Assembly: GCF_000934725.1 (NCBI RefSeq) | Contig: NZ_JYNS01000003.1 | Location: 234,513-298,512, forward strand | Direction of reading: 5' to 3' | From: Methyloterricola oryzae | GTDB taxonomy: Bacteria > Pseudomonadota > Gammaproteobacteria > Methylococcales > Methylococcaceae | Length of the DNA stretch: 64,000 nucleotides | Shown here: in pieces, positions 36,709-46,017 of the stretch | How positions within the stretch are numbered: the stretch's first letter is position 1 | How the letters are laid out: every line of letters begins with the position of its first letter | Translations under genes and position numbers: made by a program | The notes under the pieces: generated by a model | Database searches by the model: none | Told to the model about the DNA's origin: nothing | What the model saw: the letters and a program-made list of their open reading frames with translations, nothing else

Positions 36709-37872
36709 TCAGGCGCCCGCGGCGTCGACGGCTTTCTGCGCCGCTTCGTCCAGGTCCTCGGCGGCGATGATGGCCAGCCCGGATTCCGCCAGGAGCTGGC
36801 GGCCCTCGGGCGCGTTGGTGCCTTCCAGGCGCACCACCACCGGCACGCCCACCTGCACTTCGCGGACCGCGGCGATGATGCCCTCAGCGATGAGGTTGCA
36901 GCGCACGATGCCGCCGAAGATATTGACCAGAATGGCCTTTACCGACGCATCCGACAGGATGAGCTTGAACGCCTCCGCCACCTTCTCCTGGGTGGCGCCG
37001 CCGCCCACGTCGAGGAAATTGGCGGGCTGCCCGCCGTGCAGCTTGACCAGGTCCATGGTGGCCATGGCCAGCCCTGCGCCGTTCACCATGCAGCCGATGT
37101 TCCCGCCCAGGGTGATGTAGTTAAGGCCGTGCTGGTTCGCGGCATGCTCCTTGGCGTCCTCCTGGGATGCATCGCGCAGGCCCACCAGGTCGGGATGGGC
37201 GAACAGGGCGTTGTCGTCCAGGTTGACCTTGGCGTCCAGGGCCAGGAGCGCGCCGTCCTCGGTGACGATGAGCGGGTTGATCTCCACCTGGCTGGCGTCC
37301 TTGTCCATGAACAAACGGTACATGGCCTGCATAATGGACACCAGGGCATTGATCTGCGGACCTTCCAGACCCATGGCGAAGGCGATCTCGCGGCACTGAT
37401 AGGCCTGTAGGCCCGCCGCCGGATCCACCTTGCAGGTCAGGATGCGGTCCGGCGTCTTGGCCGCCACCTCTTCGATGTCCATGCCACCGTCCGCCGAGGC
37501 CATGAACAGGACGCGCTCGCTGGCGCGGTCGACCAGGCAGCTCAAATAGAGTTCGCGCTGGATTGGCCGAACCTCCTCCACCAGCACGGCGCCCACAGGC
37601 AAACCTTGAGGTCCCGTCTGATGGGTGACCAGACGCGAGCCCAGCATGTGCTTCGCGGCCTCGCCCGCCGCTTCGGCGCTGTCCACCAGCTTCACGCCAC
37701 CGGCCTTGCCGCGTCCGCCCGCATGCACCTGCGCCTTCACCACCCAGCGCTCACCGCCCAGGGCAACTGCGGCGTCGCGCGCCTCGGCCGCGCTGAATGC
37801 GGGCAGTCCGCGCGGCACGCTCAGTCCATACTCGGCAAACAGGCGTTTGGCCTGAAATTCGTGAAGGTTCAT
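36709..37872 (-). CDS. sucC: Succinate-CoA ligase beta subunit
   Basis: A 387-residue ATP-grasp subunit. It starts [16 protein letters not shown], the family N-terminus, so ATG 37872 is preferred over the longer frame from 37932. Features are [19 protein letters not shown] (nucleotide binding), [15 protein letters not shown] and the C-terminal CoA-ligase domain with [17 protein letters not shown] and [14 protein letters not shown] [10 protein letters not shown]. It forms the enzyme with the downstream sucD. 2-oxoglutarate dehydrogenase genes are not adjacent. Confidence 0.93.
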   Translation of the reverse strand: MNLHEFQAKRLFAEYGLSVPRGLPAFSAAEARDAAVALGGERWVVKAQVHAGGRGKAGGVKLVDSAEAAGEAAKHMLGSRLVTHQTGPQGLPVGAVLVEEVRPIQRELYLSCLVDRASERVLFMASADGGMDIEEVAAKTPDRILTCKVDPAAGLQAYQCREIAFAMGLEGPQINALVSIMQAMYRLFMDKDASQVEINPLIVTEDGALLALDAKVNLDDNALFAHPDLVGLRDASQEDAKEHAANQHGLNYITLGGNIGCMVNGAGLAMATMDLVKLHGGQPANFLDVGGGATQEKVAEAFKLILSDASVKAILVNIFGGIVRCNLIAEGIIAAVREVQVGVPVVVRLEGTNAPEGRQLLAESGLAIIAAEDLDEAAQKAVDAAGA

Positions 37873-37956
37873 GTAATCGTCTCGATGCCATTCCGTTTGC
37901 GCCGCGAACGCGGCTGGAGGGCATTTTACCATACACCCAGGGACTAGCTTTGATGG

Positions 37957-39102
37957 CTAGACGATCATGCGCCGGAAGCGCCGCGCGGCCAAAAACAGCA
38001 CGAAAATTCCCATGACGGTCAGGATCAGGGCGTTATCCCACAGCTCAGCCAGTCCGGCCCCGCGCAGGATGACGCCACGGGAGATATCCACCATGTAGGT
38101 GGCGGGAACGCAGTAGCTGAGCAGATAGAACACCGTGGGCATGGTGTCGCGGGGAAAAATATAGCCGGACAGAAAGATGCTGGGCAACAGGGTCATCAGG
38201 GCCAGTTGCAGGGCCTCCGCCTGGGAATTCGCCTTGGTGGAGATGAGCAATCCGATGGCCAGGTTCACGAATAGATAGCTCATGGAAAGGAGCAAGAAAA
38301 CCGACCAGTGGCCATGGATCGGCACCTGAAAGACGAAGCGCATGAAAGCCAGGATCACGCACAACTCGAAAGCGGCGAGCCCGAAATAGGGCAGGATCTT
38401 CCCCAGCATCAGCCCCAGCGGCCTGATCGGGGTGACCAGCAGTTGTTCCAGGGTGCCACGCTCCTTCTCCCGCACGATGGAAAAGGCCGTCAGCATGGTA
38501 GTGACGAACAGGGTGAGCACCGCCAGCAGGCCCGGGAGAAAGAAATTGGGCGAGCGCGAATCCGGATTGAACAGCAGCTTGGGCCGCACCTCGAGGGGAA
38601 TGGCGGCGCCCGCTGGCATCAGCCGGCGCAAGGACTCGTCCAGCCCAATCTGGCTGGCTACGTTCACCGCCTGCCCCGCCACGGAGGAATCGGACCCGTC
38701 CACCGCCACCAGCACCTGGGCCGTGTTGCCGTCCAGCAGGTTGCGGGCGAAATCCACCGGAATCTTGATGCCGACCCGTGCCCGCCCGGCGATCATCTCC
38801 TCGTTCAACTCGCGGTCCGAATTCACGTATTTGTAGATGCGGTAGGTATCGGAGTTACGGAGTCGGTCCAGGAAGGCGCGGCTGTCGGCGCTGCCGATCC
38901 CTGGAAAGCCGGTGACGGCGCTGCTGCCGCTGAGGTCGTACACCACCGTGGGAATCTGGCGGATGTTGGTGTCGATGGCTGTGCCCAGGATCACCATCTG
39001 CAGGATGGGCATGATCAGGGCGAACATGATGGACATGCGGTCGCGACTGGCGTGAATGGCCTCCTTGTAAAAGATCGCCGCAAGCCCCCGGAAAGCGCCC
39101 AT
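37957..39102 (-). CDS. ABC-2 type exporter permease
   Basis: A 381-residue protein of the YbhR/YhhJ group. One N-terminal helix (IMFALIMPILQMVILGTAI) is followed by a large periplasmic domain and five C-terminal helices. ABC-2 motifs include VREKERGTLEQLLVTPIRPLGLMLGKILPYF and IFPRDTMPTVFYLLSYCVPATYMVD. It forms the membrane part with the ATPase encoded just upstream (overlap at 39102). Only one permease is present where E. coli has YbhS and YbhR, so it may act as a homodimer. Confidence 0.9.
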   Translation of the reverse strand: MGAFRGLAAIFYKEAIHASRDRMSIMFALIMPILQMVILGTAIDTNIRQIPTVVYDLSGSSAVTGFPGIGSADSRAFLDRLRNSDTYRIYKYVNSDRELNEEMIAGRARVGIKIPVDFARNLLDGNTAQVLVAVDGSDSSVAGQAVNVASQIGLDESLRRLMPAGAAIPLEVRPKLLFNPDSRSPNFFLPGLLAVLTLFVTTMLTAFSIVREKERGTLEQLLVTPIRPLGLMLGKILPYFGLAAFELCVILAFMRFVFQVPIHGHWSVFLLLSMSYLFVNLAIGLLISTKANSQAEALQLALMTLLPSIFLSGYIFPRDTMPTVFYLLSYCVPATYMVDISRGVILRGAGLAELWDNALILTVMGIFVLFLAARRFRRMIV

Positions 39103-40055
39103 CAGCCGCTCTCTTCCAGTTCCTTCTGGCGGCGCCGAGTCAGCTCCACGAAGACGTCCTCCAGGCTGGTGGACAGCGCCTGGACCGACTCCACATCGAC
39201 CCCCTGGGTGGCGAGGCCGGAGGTTAAATTTTCCGGGGGCAAGCCCGCATCCACCAAGGCGTGGATGGAGCGACCGAAGATGGTGGCGCTGCGCACCCCG
39301 GCGAGCCCCATCGCCACGCGCAGGCCCCGGGTAACTTCGGACGTGGTGATTTCGTAGCGGCGTGTGCCGGGCGGCGTGATATCGTCACGGGCACACAGGG
39401 ATTCCGGGGTACCCTCGGCAATCAAACGGCCGTAGTAGATATATGCCAGATGGCTGCAACGCTCGGCCTCGTCCATGTAGTGGGTGGTGACGAAAAACGT
39501 GATACCGCGGGCGGAAAGTTCGAATAGCAGGTCCCACAGTTCGCGTCGCGCCACCGGGTCGATGCCGGCCGTGGGTTCGTCAAGATACAGGATGCGCGGG
39601 GCGTGCAGCATGGCGCAGGCCAGCGCCAGGCGTTGTTTCCACCCCCCCGAAAGGCGTCCCGCCTGCCGCTCCAGATAGGGGCCGAGCGCATTGCGCTCCA
39701 CCGCTTCGGCCAGGCTGCGCTCCAGGTGTTCGCCCTTCAAGCCATAGGCCTTGCCGTAGAAGCGCAAGTTCTCGCCGGTGGTGAGGTCGTCGTAGAGACT
39801 GAATTTCTGGCTCATATAGCCAATGCGCGTGCGCACTCCATCGGGGTCGCGCCGCACATCGACGCCATCCACCCAAGCCTCGCCGGCCGTGATGGGCAAG
39901 AGCCCGGTCAGCATCTTGATGGTGACGGTCTTGCCGCTGCCGTTGGGCCCCAGGAAGCCGAAGATCTCCCCTTGCCGCACGGTCAGGTCCAGGCCATCCA
40001 CGGCGGTGAAGTCGCCGAAGCGGCGGGTCAGGCCCTCGGCGCGGATGGCATCCAT
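39102..40055 (-). CDS. ABC exporter ATP-binding protein
   Basis: A 317-residue ABC ATPase. Walker A is GPNGSGKT, the signature is LSGGWKQRLALACAM and Walker B is ILYLDEPTAGIDP; it has the His-loop in FFVTTHYMDEAERC. The set is of the drug-export or lipid-export ABC-2 type (YbhF/CcmA-like). The C-terminal 80 residues form an extra domain common in this subgroup. It overlaps its neighbours by one base each side. Confidence 0.92.
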   Translation of the reverse strand: MDAIRAEGLTRRFGDFTAVDGLDLTVRQGEIFGFLGPNGSGKTVTIKMLTGLLPITAGEAWVDGVDVRRDPDGVRTRIGYMSQKFSLYDDLTTGENLRFYGKAYGLKGEHLERSLAEAVERNALGPYLERQAGRLSGGWKQRLALACAMLHAPRILYLDEPTAGIDPVARRELWDLLFELSARGITFFVTTHYMDEAERCSHLAYIYYGRLIAEGTPESLCARDDITPPGTRRYEITTSEVTRGLRVAMGLAGVRSATIFGRSIHALVDAGLPPENLTSGLATQGVDVESVQALSTSLEDVFVELTRRRQKELEESG

Positions 40056-41164
40056 CAGCCGGGCAGAAAGCTCACGTCGGTATGCATGCCCGCGCGCAGC
40101 CGGCCGTCCGCGTTATCGACGCGCAGCTTGACGCCGATGACCTGATGCACGCGTTCCTCGAAGGTCTGCACGTTGCGCGGCAGGAACTCGGCCTGTTGCC
40201 GAATCTGCTCGACCCGGCCGTGAAACACCCGCTCCGGATCGAAGTCCACCGACAGTTCCACCGCTTGCCCGAGATGCACGGCGCCGATGCGGGTTTCCGG
40301 CACGTAGACCATCACGAACAGCTGGTCGGCCTCCAGCAGCTTGGCGACGATGGCATTGGGCGGCAGCAGGTAGCCCGGCCGCAGATCCAGCACTTCCACC
40401 ACCGCGGCGGCGGGCGACGTGACCTCGTGTTCGGCCCACAACACTTCGGCTTCACGCAATTGGCCCTCGGCGATGAGCAGATCACCCCGCGCCGCCTCGA
40501 TCTCTTCCTTGCGGAACCCGCGCTCAGTCCGCTGCATGGCCGCGGTGGCGGCCTTGAGACGCCCTTCCGCCGCTTCCACCGCATGCTGCTGCCTCCTCAC
40601 CTCGGCTTGCGCCATGTCCAGGCGCGTGGCCGCGGCATCGTAGGCTTGACGCGATACCAGGCTTCTCGACACCAGGCCCTCGAGACGGCGCAGCTCGATG
40701 CGGGCGTTGTCGGCGTCCGCGCGCGCCCGTTGCAGATCGGCCCTGGCGCCCGCCAGTTCCTCGACCCGGTAGCCCTGCGTTTTGCCTTCGCGCCGAGCCG
40801 CCGCTTCGGATTCGGCGATGTCCTCGGGCCTCGAGCCCGCCTCGAGCTTATCCAGATTGGCCCGGGCCAGTTCCACCCGCCCCTTGGCCTGGGTGATCCG
40901 CGCCTGCTGCTCGGCGCCATCGAATTCCACCAGCACCTGCCCGACCTGCACCAGATCGCCTTCACGGACCCGCACTTGCGTCACGCGACCGCCAATCTTG
41001 GAGCCCACGTTAATGTTGCGTGCTTCCAGCACCCCCGAGGCCCGCAGTGGCGCGGGTAAATGGCTGCGCCAGCCGTACCAGGCGAGCCCAGCTGCCCCGG
41101 TCAGCACAAGGATGAGAAGGATGCCGCGCCTTGCAGCCAAGTCAGGTTCCGGACGTCGATCCAC
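40055..41164 (-). CDS. HlyD-family periplasmic adaptor of ABC exporter
   Basis: A 369-residue membrane fusion protein with one N-terminal helix (ILLILVLTGAAGLAWYGW), a lipoyl/barrel-sandwich domain (GVLEARNINVGSKIGGRVTQV), a long Ala/Arg/Glu-rich coiled-coil hairpin (about residues 100-210) and a C-terminal beta-barrel (VYVPETRIGAVHLGQAVELSV). It links the ABC-2 exporter to an outer-membrane channel, as YbhG does in E. coli. The start codon is GTG. First gene of a three-gene operon; substrate unknown. Confidence 0.92.
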   Translation of the reverse strand: MDRRPEPDLAARRGILLILVLTGAAGLAWYGWRSHLPAPLRASGVLEARNINVGSKIGGRVTQVRVREGDLVQVGQVLVEFDGAEQQARITQAKGRVELARANLDKLEAGSRPEDIAESEAAARREGKTQGYRVEELAGARADLQRARADADNARIELRRLEGLVSRSLVSRQAYDAAATRLDMAQAEVRRQQHAVEAAEGRLKAATAAMQRTERGFRKEEIEAARGDLLIAEGQLREAEVLWAEHEVTSPAAAVVEVLDLRPGYLLPPNAIVAKLLEADQLFVMVYVPETRIGAVHLGQAVELSVDFDPERVFHGRVEQIRQQAEFLPRNVQTFEERVHQVIGVKLRVDNADGRLRAGMHTDVSFLPG

Positions 41165-41199
41165 GCACCGTTGCAGCGCGAGATGAGTTTGACTCGATG

Positions 41200-41385
41200 T
41201 TGTCCACAGCCCGCCGTCGGCAAACCCTTACAGAAAAAACCGTAGTATGGAGATTCAAAAACTTAGACAACCCGTTGATCCAAAATAATAAATTATCTGA
41301 TCACTTTTTATCCAGCGCCAAGGGGAAGCCCGCAGCACATGGATTTGCGCAAGCTATGGTCAGCTTGTACACCGACTTATCCACA
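41200..41385. other. DnaA-box cluster with AT-rich stretch
   Basis: The region before the exporter operon holds TTATCCACA at 41377-41385 (perfect DnaA box), TTATCCAGC at 41308-41316 (two mismatches) and TTGTCCACA at 41200-41208 (one mismatch), with a strongly AT-rich stretch at about 41240-41311 and three GATC sites. It could be a replication-related or DnaA-titrating site, or a DnaA-regulated promoter. dnaA, dnaN and mnmG are not nearby, so calling it the origin would go too far. Confidence 0.4.
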
Positions 41386-41425
41386 GGAAATGTGTAAATC
41401 TCATGTCAGACGGGATCAAGCGAAC

Positions 41426-41986
41426 TCAACGCAGTTTGCGCAGCGTCCTCGCATCGAAAATGTCGGTCGGTTTGGCCTGGCCACCCAGGGCGGCCTGGAA
41501 AACAGCCAGTTCGGCGCCGCGAAAATATCGGGCCACCTTCACGGCACTCCGTGCCGGCGGCACCTTGCCAGGGTTCGCGCTGGTGGAAACGACAGGCCCA
41601 CCGAAGGCACGGCACAGGGCTGCGGCCGGGCCGTGGGCCGTTACCCGCACGGCCAGGGTTCCATCCGGCCGGCACAACCAGCGGGGGACCCAGTCCTGCG
41701 CCGGCACCACCCAGGTTACCGGTCCGGGCCAGCGCTCCAGCAAGGTCTCACGCAGTTCGGCAGAATCCAGCAGGAGGAAGGGTTCGATCTGGCTAAATTC
41801 AGCAGCCAGTAATATCAGGCCCTTGCTGACGGACCGCCGCTTTAGGCGGAGCAGACGGAGCACGGCGCCGCCATCCAGCGGATTGCAGCCTAGCCCATAC
41901 ACCGCTTCCGTCGGATAAGCCAAAAGCCCACCCCGACGCAGGTGCTGGGCGGCTCGCCGCAAGCGAAATGCAGAAACCCAGGCCAT
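41426..41986 (-). CDS. tsaC: Threonylcarbamoyl-AMP synthase TsaC (Sua5/YciO/YrdC)
   Basis: A 186-residue YrdC-domain protein that makes threonylcarbamoyl-AMP for t6A37 tRNA modification. Recognisable are GGLLAYPTEAVYGLGCNP near 18-36, LKRRSVSKGLILLA, WPGPVTWVVPA and VVSTSANPGKVPPA. The short form without the Sua5 domain fits TsaC. It is next to topA, smg and dprA, the neighbourhood common in gammaproteobacteria. Confidence 0.92.
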   Translation of the reverse strand: MAWVSAFRLRRAAQHLRRGGLLAYPTEAVYGLGCNPLDGGAVLRLLRLKRRSVSKGLILLAAEFSQIEPFLLLDSAELRETLLERWPGPVTWVVPAQDWVPRWLCRPDGTLAVRVTAHGPAAALCRAFGGPVVSTSANPGKVPPARSAVKVARYFRGAELAVFQAALGGQAKPTDIFDARTLRKLR

Positions 41987-42053
41987 GACGCTGCCCGATG
42001 GCTCAGGCCAGAAGGTGCCCGGAGTATGCCGCCATTCCGACGCTCACCGCGCC

Positions 42054-44357
42054 TCAGGCAGCGGACTCGTTGGCCAGATCACCTTCGTAGGGTGTGGCAT
42101 AACCGCATTCCTTTTGCGGACAGACCTTCTCGGTGCCGCGCCGCTTGGTGGTTTTCAGGGTCAGGATGGGCCAGCCGCAGGCGGGACAAGGCTCGTTCAG
42201 CGGCGGATTCCACACCGCATAGGTGCAGGAGGGGTAGGTGGAGCAGGAATAGAACAGCTTGCCGAAACGCGACTTGCGCTTGATGAGTGACCCCTTCTGA
42301 CACTGCGGACACTGCGCTCCGGTGTCCTCCGGCTTCTCCAGCGACTCGATGTGCTTGCAGTTAGGGTAGCCGCTGCAACCGATGAACTTGCCATAGCGGC
42401 CGGTCTTGATCACCAGGGGCGAATTGCATTTCGGGCAGGTCTTGCCCTCGACGATTTCCGGCTCCGCCTGCTTGGCCTCGCCGTTCAGGTTACGGGTGTA
42501 CTTGCAGGTGGGATAGTTGTTGCATCCGATGAAGCGGCCGTTACGCCCCAGACGGATGGAAAGCGGACCGCCGCACTCCGGGCAGGCTTCCTCGATGGCC
42601 TCATGGGTCACGTCCGCCCGCTTGAGGGTGCCGTCCTTGTCCTCGATCAGGTGCTTGAACGGCCCCCAGAATTCCCGCATCAAGGGTACCCAGGTCTTCT
42701 CGCCGCGGGAGACCGCATCCAGGTCGTCCTCCAGATTGGCGGTGAAGTGGTAATCCACGTACTGGGTAAAATGCTCGGTGAGGAACTTGTTGACGATGCG
42801 CCCCACATCCGTGGGATAGAAGCGCTTGCTCTCCAGGGTGACGTAATGCCTTTGCTGCAAGGTCGAAATGATGGAGGCATAGGTTGAGGGACGGCCGATG
42901 CCGTATTCCTCCAGGGTCTTCACCAGGCTGGCTTCGGTGTAGCGCGGCGGCGGCTCGGTGAAGTGCTGGCCCGCAATGATTTCGTCCAGGCTGACCGTCT
43001 GGCCTTCCTTTACCGGCGGCAGATAGGTTTCTTCATCGTCGGCGGCCGCGGCGTCATCGCGTCCTTCCAGATACACGGCCATGAAGCCAGGATTGATCAC
43101 GGTCGAACCGTTGGCGCGGAATACATTGCCCTCGCCACAACCCAGATCCACCGCTACCGTGCCGATGGTGGCGTGGATCATCTGGCAGGCCACCGTGCGC
43201 TTCCAGATCAGGGTGTAGAGCTTGAGCTGATCGGCTGAGAGGAAAGGCTTCACCGCCTCCGGGGTACGTTGCGCCGAAGTGGGCCGGATGGCCTCGTGGG
43301 CCTCCTGGGCATTCTTGCTCTTGGTTTTGTAGATGCGCGGCTGGTCCGGCAGGTTGTCCTTACCGAAGCGGGCGGCAATCAGTTCGCGCAGGTCGGCGAT
43401 GGCCTCGTTGGCCAGATTCACGGAGTCCGTGCGCATGTAGCTGATAAGGCCGACGGTCTCACCCTGAAGTTCGATGCCTTCATAGAGCTGCTGCGCCACG
43501 GTCATGGTTCTGCGGGTGGTGAACCCGAGCTTACGCGCCGCTTCCTGTTGCAGGGTCGAGGTGGTAAAAGGCGCGGCGGGGTTGCGCTTGCGTTCCTTCT
43601 CCTCCACCTTGAGCACACGCAGGCGCCCACCAGCCTGTTCAAGCAGGGCGTCGCGGATAGCGTGGGCCTGCTCCTCGTTGGTGACGCTGAACTGCTCCAG
43701 CTTTGTCCCCTGGTAATGGGTCAAGCGCGCGCGGAATCCCTGCTCCCCTTCCCTGACGCCGGCCTCTATCGTCCAGTACTCCTGGGTCTTGAAGGCTTCG
43801 ATCTCAAGCTCGCGCTCCACGATCATGCGCAGGGCCGGACTCTGCACGCGCCCGGCGGAGAGTCCGCGGCGTATCTTCTTCCACAGCAGCGGCGACAGCT
43901 TGAAGCCCACCAGGTAGTCCAGGGCGCGGCGCGCCTGCTGGGCATTGATGAGGTCCTCGGACAGCTGCTTCGGGCTCTCGATGGCCTCGGAGATGGCGCG
44001 CTTGGTGATTTCATGAAACACCACCCGGTGCACCGGCTTGTCCTTCAGAAGTTTCTTTTCCTTGAGGATCTCATATAGATGCCAGGAAATGGCTTCGCCT
44101 TCGCGATCGGGGTCAGTCGCGAGATACAAGGCATCCGCACTCTTGGCCGCGTTGGCGATGGCCTGAACGTGCTTCTGATTCTTGTCGATGATCTCGTACT
44201 TCATGGCGAAATCATGCTCGGTGTCCACGGCCCCTTCCTTGGGCACGAGGTCGCGAACATGTCCGTATGAGGCGAAGACCTGGAAATCCTTCCCGAGGTA
44301 TTTTTCTATGGTCTTGGCTTTGGCTGGAGACTCGACAATAACTAGGTTGCGGCTCAT
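42054..44357 (-). CDS. topA: DNA topoisomerase I
   Basis: A 767-residue type IA topoisomerase that relaxes negative supercoils. The TOPRIM domain (VIVESPAKAKTIEKYLGKDF at 6-25, then TDPDREGEAISWHL) binds Mg2+, and the catalytic Tyr is in GLISYMRTDS. Three or four C-terminal zinc ribbons are visible (CPECGG...CNNYPTC, CPKCNS...CSGYPNC, CPQCQK...CSTYPSC, CPACGW...CPQKEC). Length is shorter than E. coli TopA (865 residues), as in many related bacteria. Confidence 0.95.
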   Translation of the reverse strand: MSRNLVIVESPAKAKTIEKYLGKDFQVFASYGHVRDLVPKEGAVDTEHDFAMKYEIIDKNQKHVQAIANAAKSADALYLATDPDREGEAISWHLYEILKEKKLLKDKPVHRVVFHEITKRAISEAIESPKQLSEDLINAQQARRALDYLVGFKLSPLLWKKIRRGLSAGRVQSPALRMIVERELEIEAFKTQEYWTIEAGVREGEQGFRARLTHYQGTKLEQFSVTNEEQAHAIRDALLEQAGGRLRVLKVEEKERKRNPAAPFTTSTLQQEAARKLGFTTRRTMTVAQQLYEGIELQGETVGLISYMRTDSVNLANEAIADLRELIAARFGKDNLPDQPRIYKTKSKNAQEAHEAIRPTSAQRTPEAVKPFLSADQLKLYTLIWKRTVACQMIHATIGTVAVDLGCGEGNVFRANGSTVINPGFMAVYLEGRDDAAAADDEETYLPPVKEGQTVSLDEIIAGQHFTEPPPRYTEASLVKTLEEYGIGRPSTYASIISTLQQRHYVTLESKRFYPTDVGRIVNKFLTEHFTQYVDYHFTANLEDDLDAVSRGEKTWVPLMREFWGPFKHLIEDKDGTLKRADVTHEAIEEACPECGGPLSIRLGRNGRFIGCNNYPTCKYTRNLNGEAKQAEPEIVEGKTCPKCNSPLVIKTGRYGKFIGCSGYPNCKHIESLEKPEDTGAQCPQCQKGSLIKRKSRFGKLFYSCSTYPSCTYAVWNPPLNEPCPACGWPILTLKTTKRRGTEKVCPQKECGYATPYEGDLANESAA

Positions 44358-44413
44358 CGGCTGGTTGTGTTGCGGGAGATCGGGTTCTTGAGCTTAGGGG
44401 CGGTTCGCTGCTA

Positions 44414-44881
44414 TCAATGCAGATAGCTAGGCAGCGCCTCGTACACCAGGTTTTCCATGCGGGCGAAGGCGATCTCTTCGTTGGGCTGGCTGAACAGCAC
44501 CATCAGAACGATCCATTTCAGGTTCTCCAGGGAAATGGTTTCTTCGTTCAGCGCCATCACACGGTCAACCACCAGTTCGCGGCTGGCCGGACTCAGGATG
44601 CCGGTCTGCTCCAGGAACAGCAACAGCCCGCGGCACTCGGTATCCAGTTTGGCGAGTTCCTGGGAAGCGTAGATCCTAAACGCCGGCTGCGAAACAGCCT
44701 TGATGGGCTGCTGGTCGGCCAGTGACTCGAGCCAGTCGAACGCCTTGTTCACCTCCAGCTGGGGAAAGCCCGCTTCGAGAAGCTCGGTACGAATGGCGTC
44801 CGGGTCGGCTGTCGGCTCCACCTCTTCATCCATGTAGTTCTCGAAGAGATAAATCAGGACATCAAATACGTTCTCTTTCAT
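44414..44881 (-). CDS. smg: DUF494 family protein Smg
   Basis: A 155-residue acidic protein starting MKENVFDVLIYLFENYMDEE, the Smg/DUF494 N-terminus. The function is not established. The gene is usually found between dprA and topA, as here. ATG 44881 is chosen for this family N-terminus; the longer frame from 44929 overlaps dprA and adds unlikely sequence. Confidence 0.93.
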   Translation of the reverse strand: MKENVFDVLIYLFENYMDEEVEPTADPDAIRTELLEAGFPQLEVNKAFDWLESLADQQPIKAVSQPAFRIYASQELAKLDTECRGLLLFLEQTGILSPASRELVVDRVMALNEETISLENLKWIVLMVLFSQPNEEIAFARMENLVYEALPSYLH

Positions 44882-44913
44882 GCTCGGTCTCGATTGGGAA
44901 TGTGGGCGAGTGC

Positions 44914-46017
44914 TCACTTGACCCGGCAATAACAGCCGCCGCTCGTGGAGAAGATGTGTCCCTGCAGTTCCAGACGCAGCAGCGTAGCCAATATGGCATC
45001 AGGTGTGCGCCCCGTCGCTGCCACTAGAGTATCCACTGAGGTAGGGTCATACGCAATATATTTCAATAGCCAAACGTTTTCGTCGGCGTCAAGAGGCCGG
45101 TTCTCCGCGGCTGCCCGATCGTCGGGAATGACCCCGCGCCAGCCGAACTCTTCGAGGATATCATCTACCCCCTCAACCAGTTTGGCCCCCTGCTTGATGA
45201 GTTGATTGCAGCCTCGGGCCATGGGATTGTTCACGGACCCAGGCACGGCAAATACCTCCCTGCCTTGCTCCAGCGCCAGCCGGGCAGTAATCAGCGAACC
45301 GCTGCGCAGCGCCGCCTCCACCACCAGCGTGCCCCGCGCCAGACCGCTGATGACGCGGTTGCGGCGCGGAAAATTGGTGGCCTGGGGAGGGGTTCCCACC
45401 GGGAACTCGGAAACCAGGGCACCGCCCGCGGCCTGGATTTCCTCTGCCAGCGCGCGGTGGCGTGCGGGGTAGACCTGATCCAGTCCCGTGCCGGCCACGG
45501 CCAGAGTCAATCCTCTGCCTTCCAGGGCACCGCGATGCGCCGCGGCATCGATGCCGATGGCCAATCCGCTGGTCACCCCGCATCCGGCGAAAGCCAAAGC
45601 CCTCGCAAGCTCCCGCGCCATGCGCTCACCCGAGGGAGAAGGATTGCGGCTGCCCACCACGGCGATCTGCCTGCATTCCAGCGCGTCCGGCTTGCCGGAG
45701 ACGAACAGCATCAGGGGAGGATCGGGTATTTCCCGTAACAAACCGGGATAAGAGGGATCGGAAAGGGTCAGGCAATGATGCCCTTCAGTCTCCAACCAGC
45801 GCAAGTCCCGCTCCACCGCATCCCAAGGGGGATTCTGCAGCCAGTGAATGGTCTCCGCCTTGAGTCCGACTTCGGCCAGGGTGGCGGCCGATTCCGCAAA
45901 AACAGCCTGAGGATCGCCAAAGAATTCCAGAAGCAGGCGCCCTGCGCGCCCTCCAACCCGCGGCGCCCGGTGCAGCGCCAGCCAATAGCGCAGGTGCTCC
46001 GGACAGCCACCGGCCAC
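44914..46017 (-). CDS. dprA: DNA processing protein DprA
   Basis: A 367-residue protein that loads RecA on incoming single-stranded DNA during natural transformation. The Rossmann-like core has AVVGSRNPSPSGERMARELAR, GLAIGIDAAAHRGALEG, TGLDQVYPARHRALAEEI and SEFPVGTPPQATNFPRRNRV; a winged-helix domain (residues 300-365, LKYIAYDPTSVDTLVAATG) closes it. The GTG start overlaps the stop of the LysM gene by one base. Confidence 0.94.
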   Translation of the reverse strand: MAGGCPEHLRYWLALHRAPRVGGRAGRLLLEFFGDPQAVFAESAATLAEVGLKAETIHWLQNPPWDAVERDLRWLETEGHHCLTLSDPSYPGLLREIPDPPLMLFVSGKPDALECRQIAVVGSRNPSPSGERMARELARALAFAGCGVTSGLAIGIDAAAHRGALEGRGLTLAVAGTGLDQVYPARHRALAEEIQAAGGALVSEFPVGTPPQATNFPRRNRVISGLARGTLVVEAALRSGSLITARLALEQGREVFAVPGSVNNPMARGCNQLIKQGAKLVEGVDDILEEFGWRGVIPDDRAAAENRPLDADENVWLLKYIAYDPTSVDTLVAATGRTPDAILATLLRLELQGHIFSTSGGCYCRVK

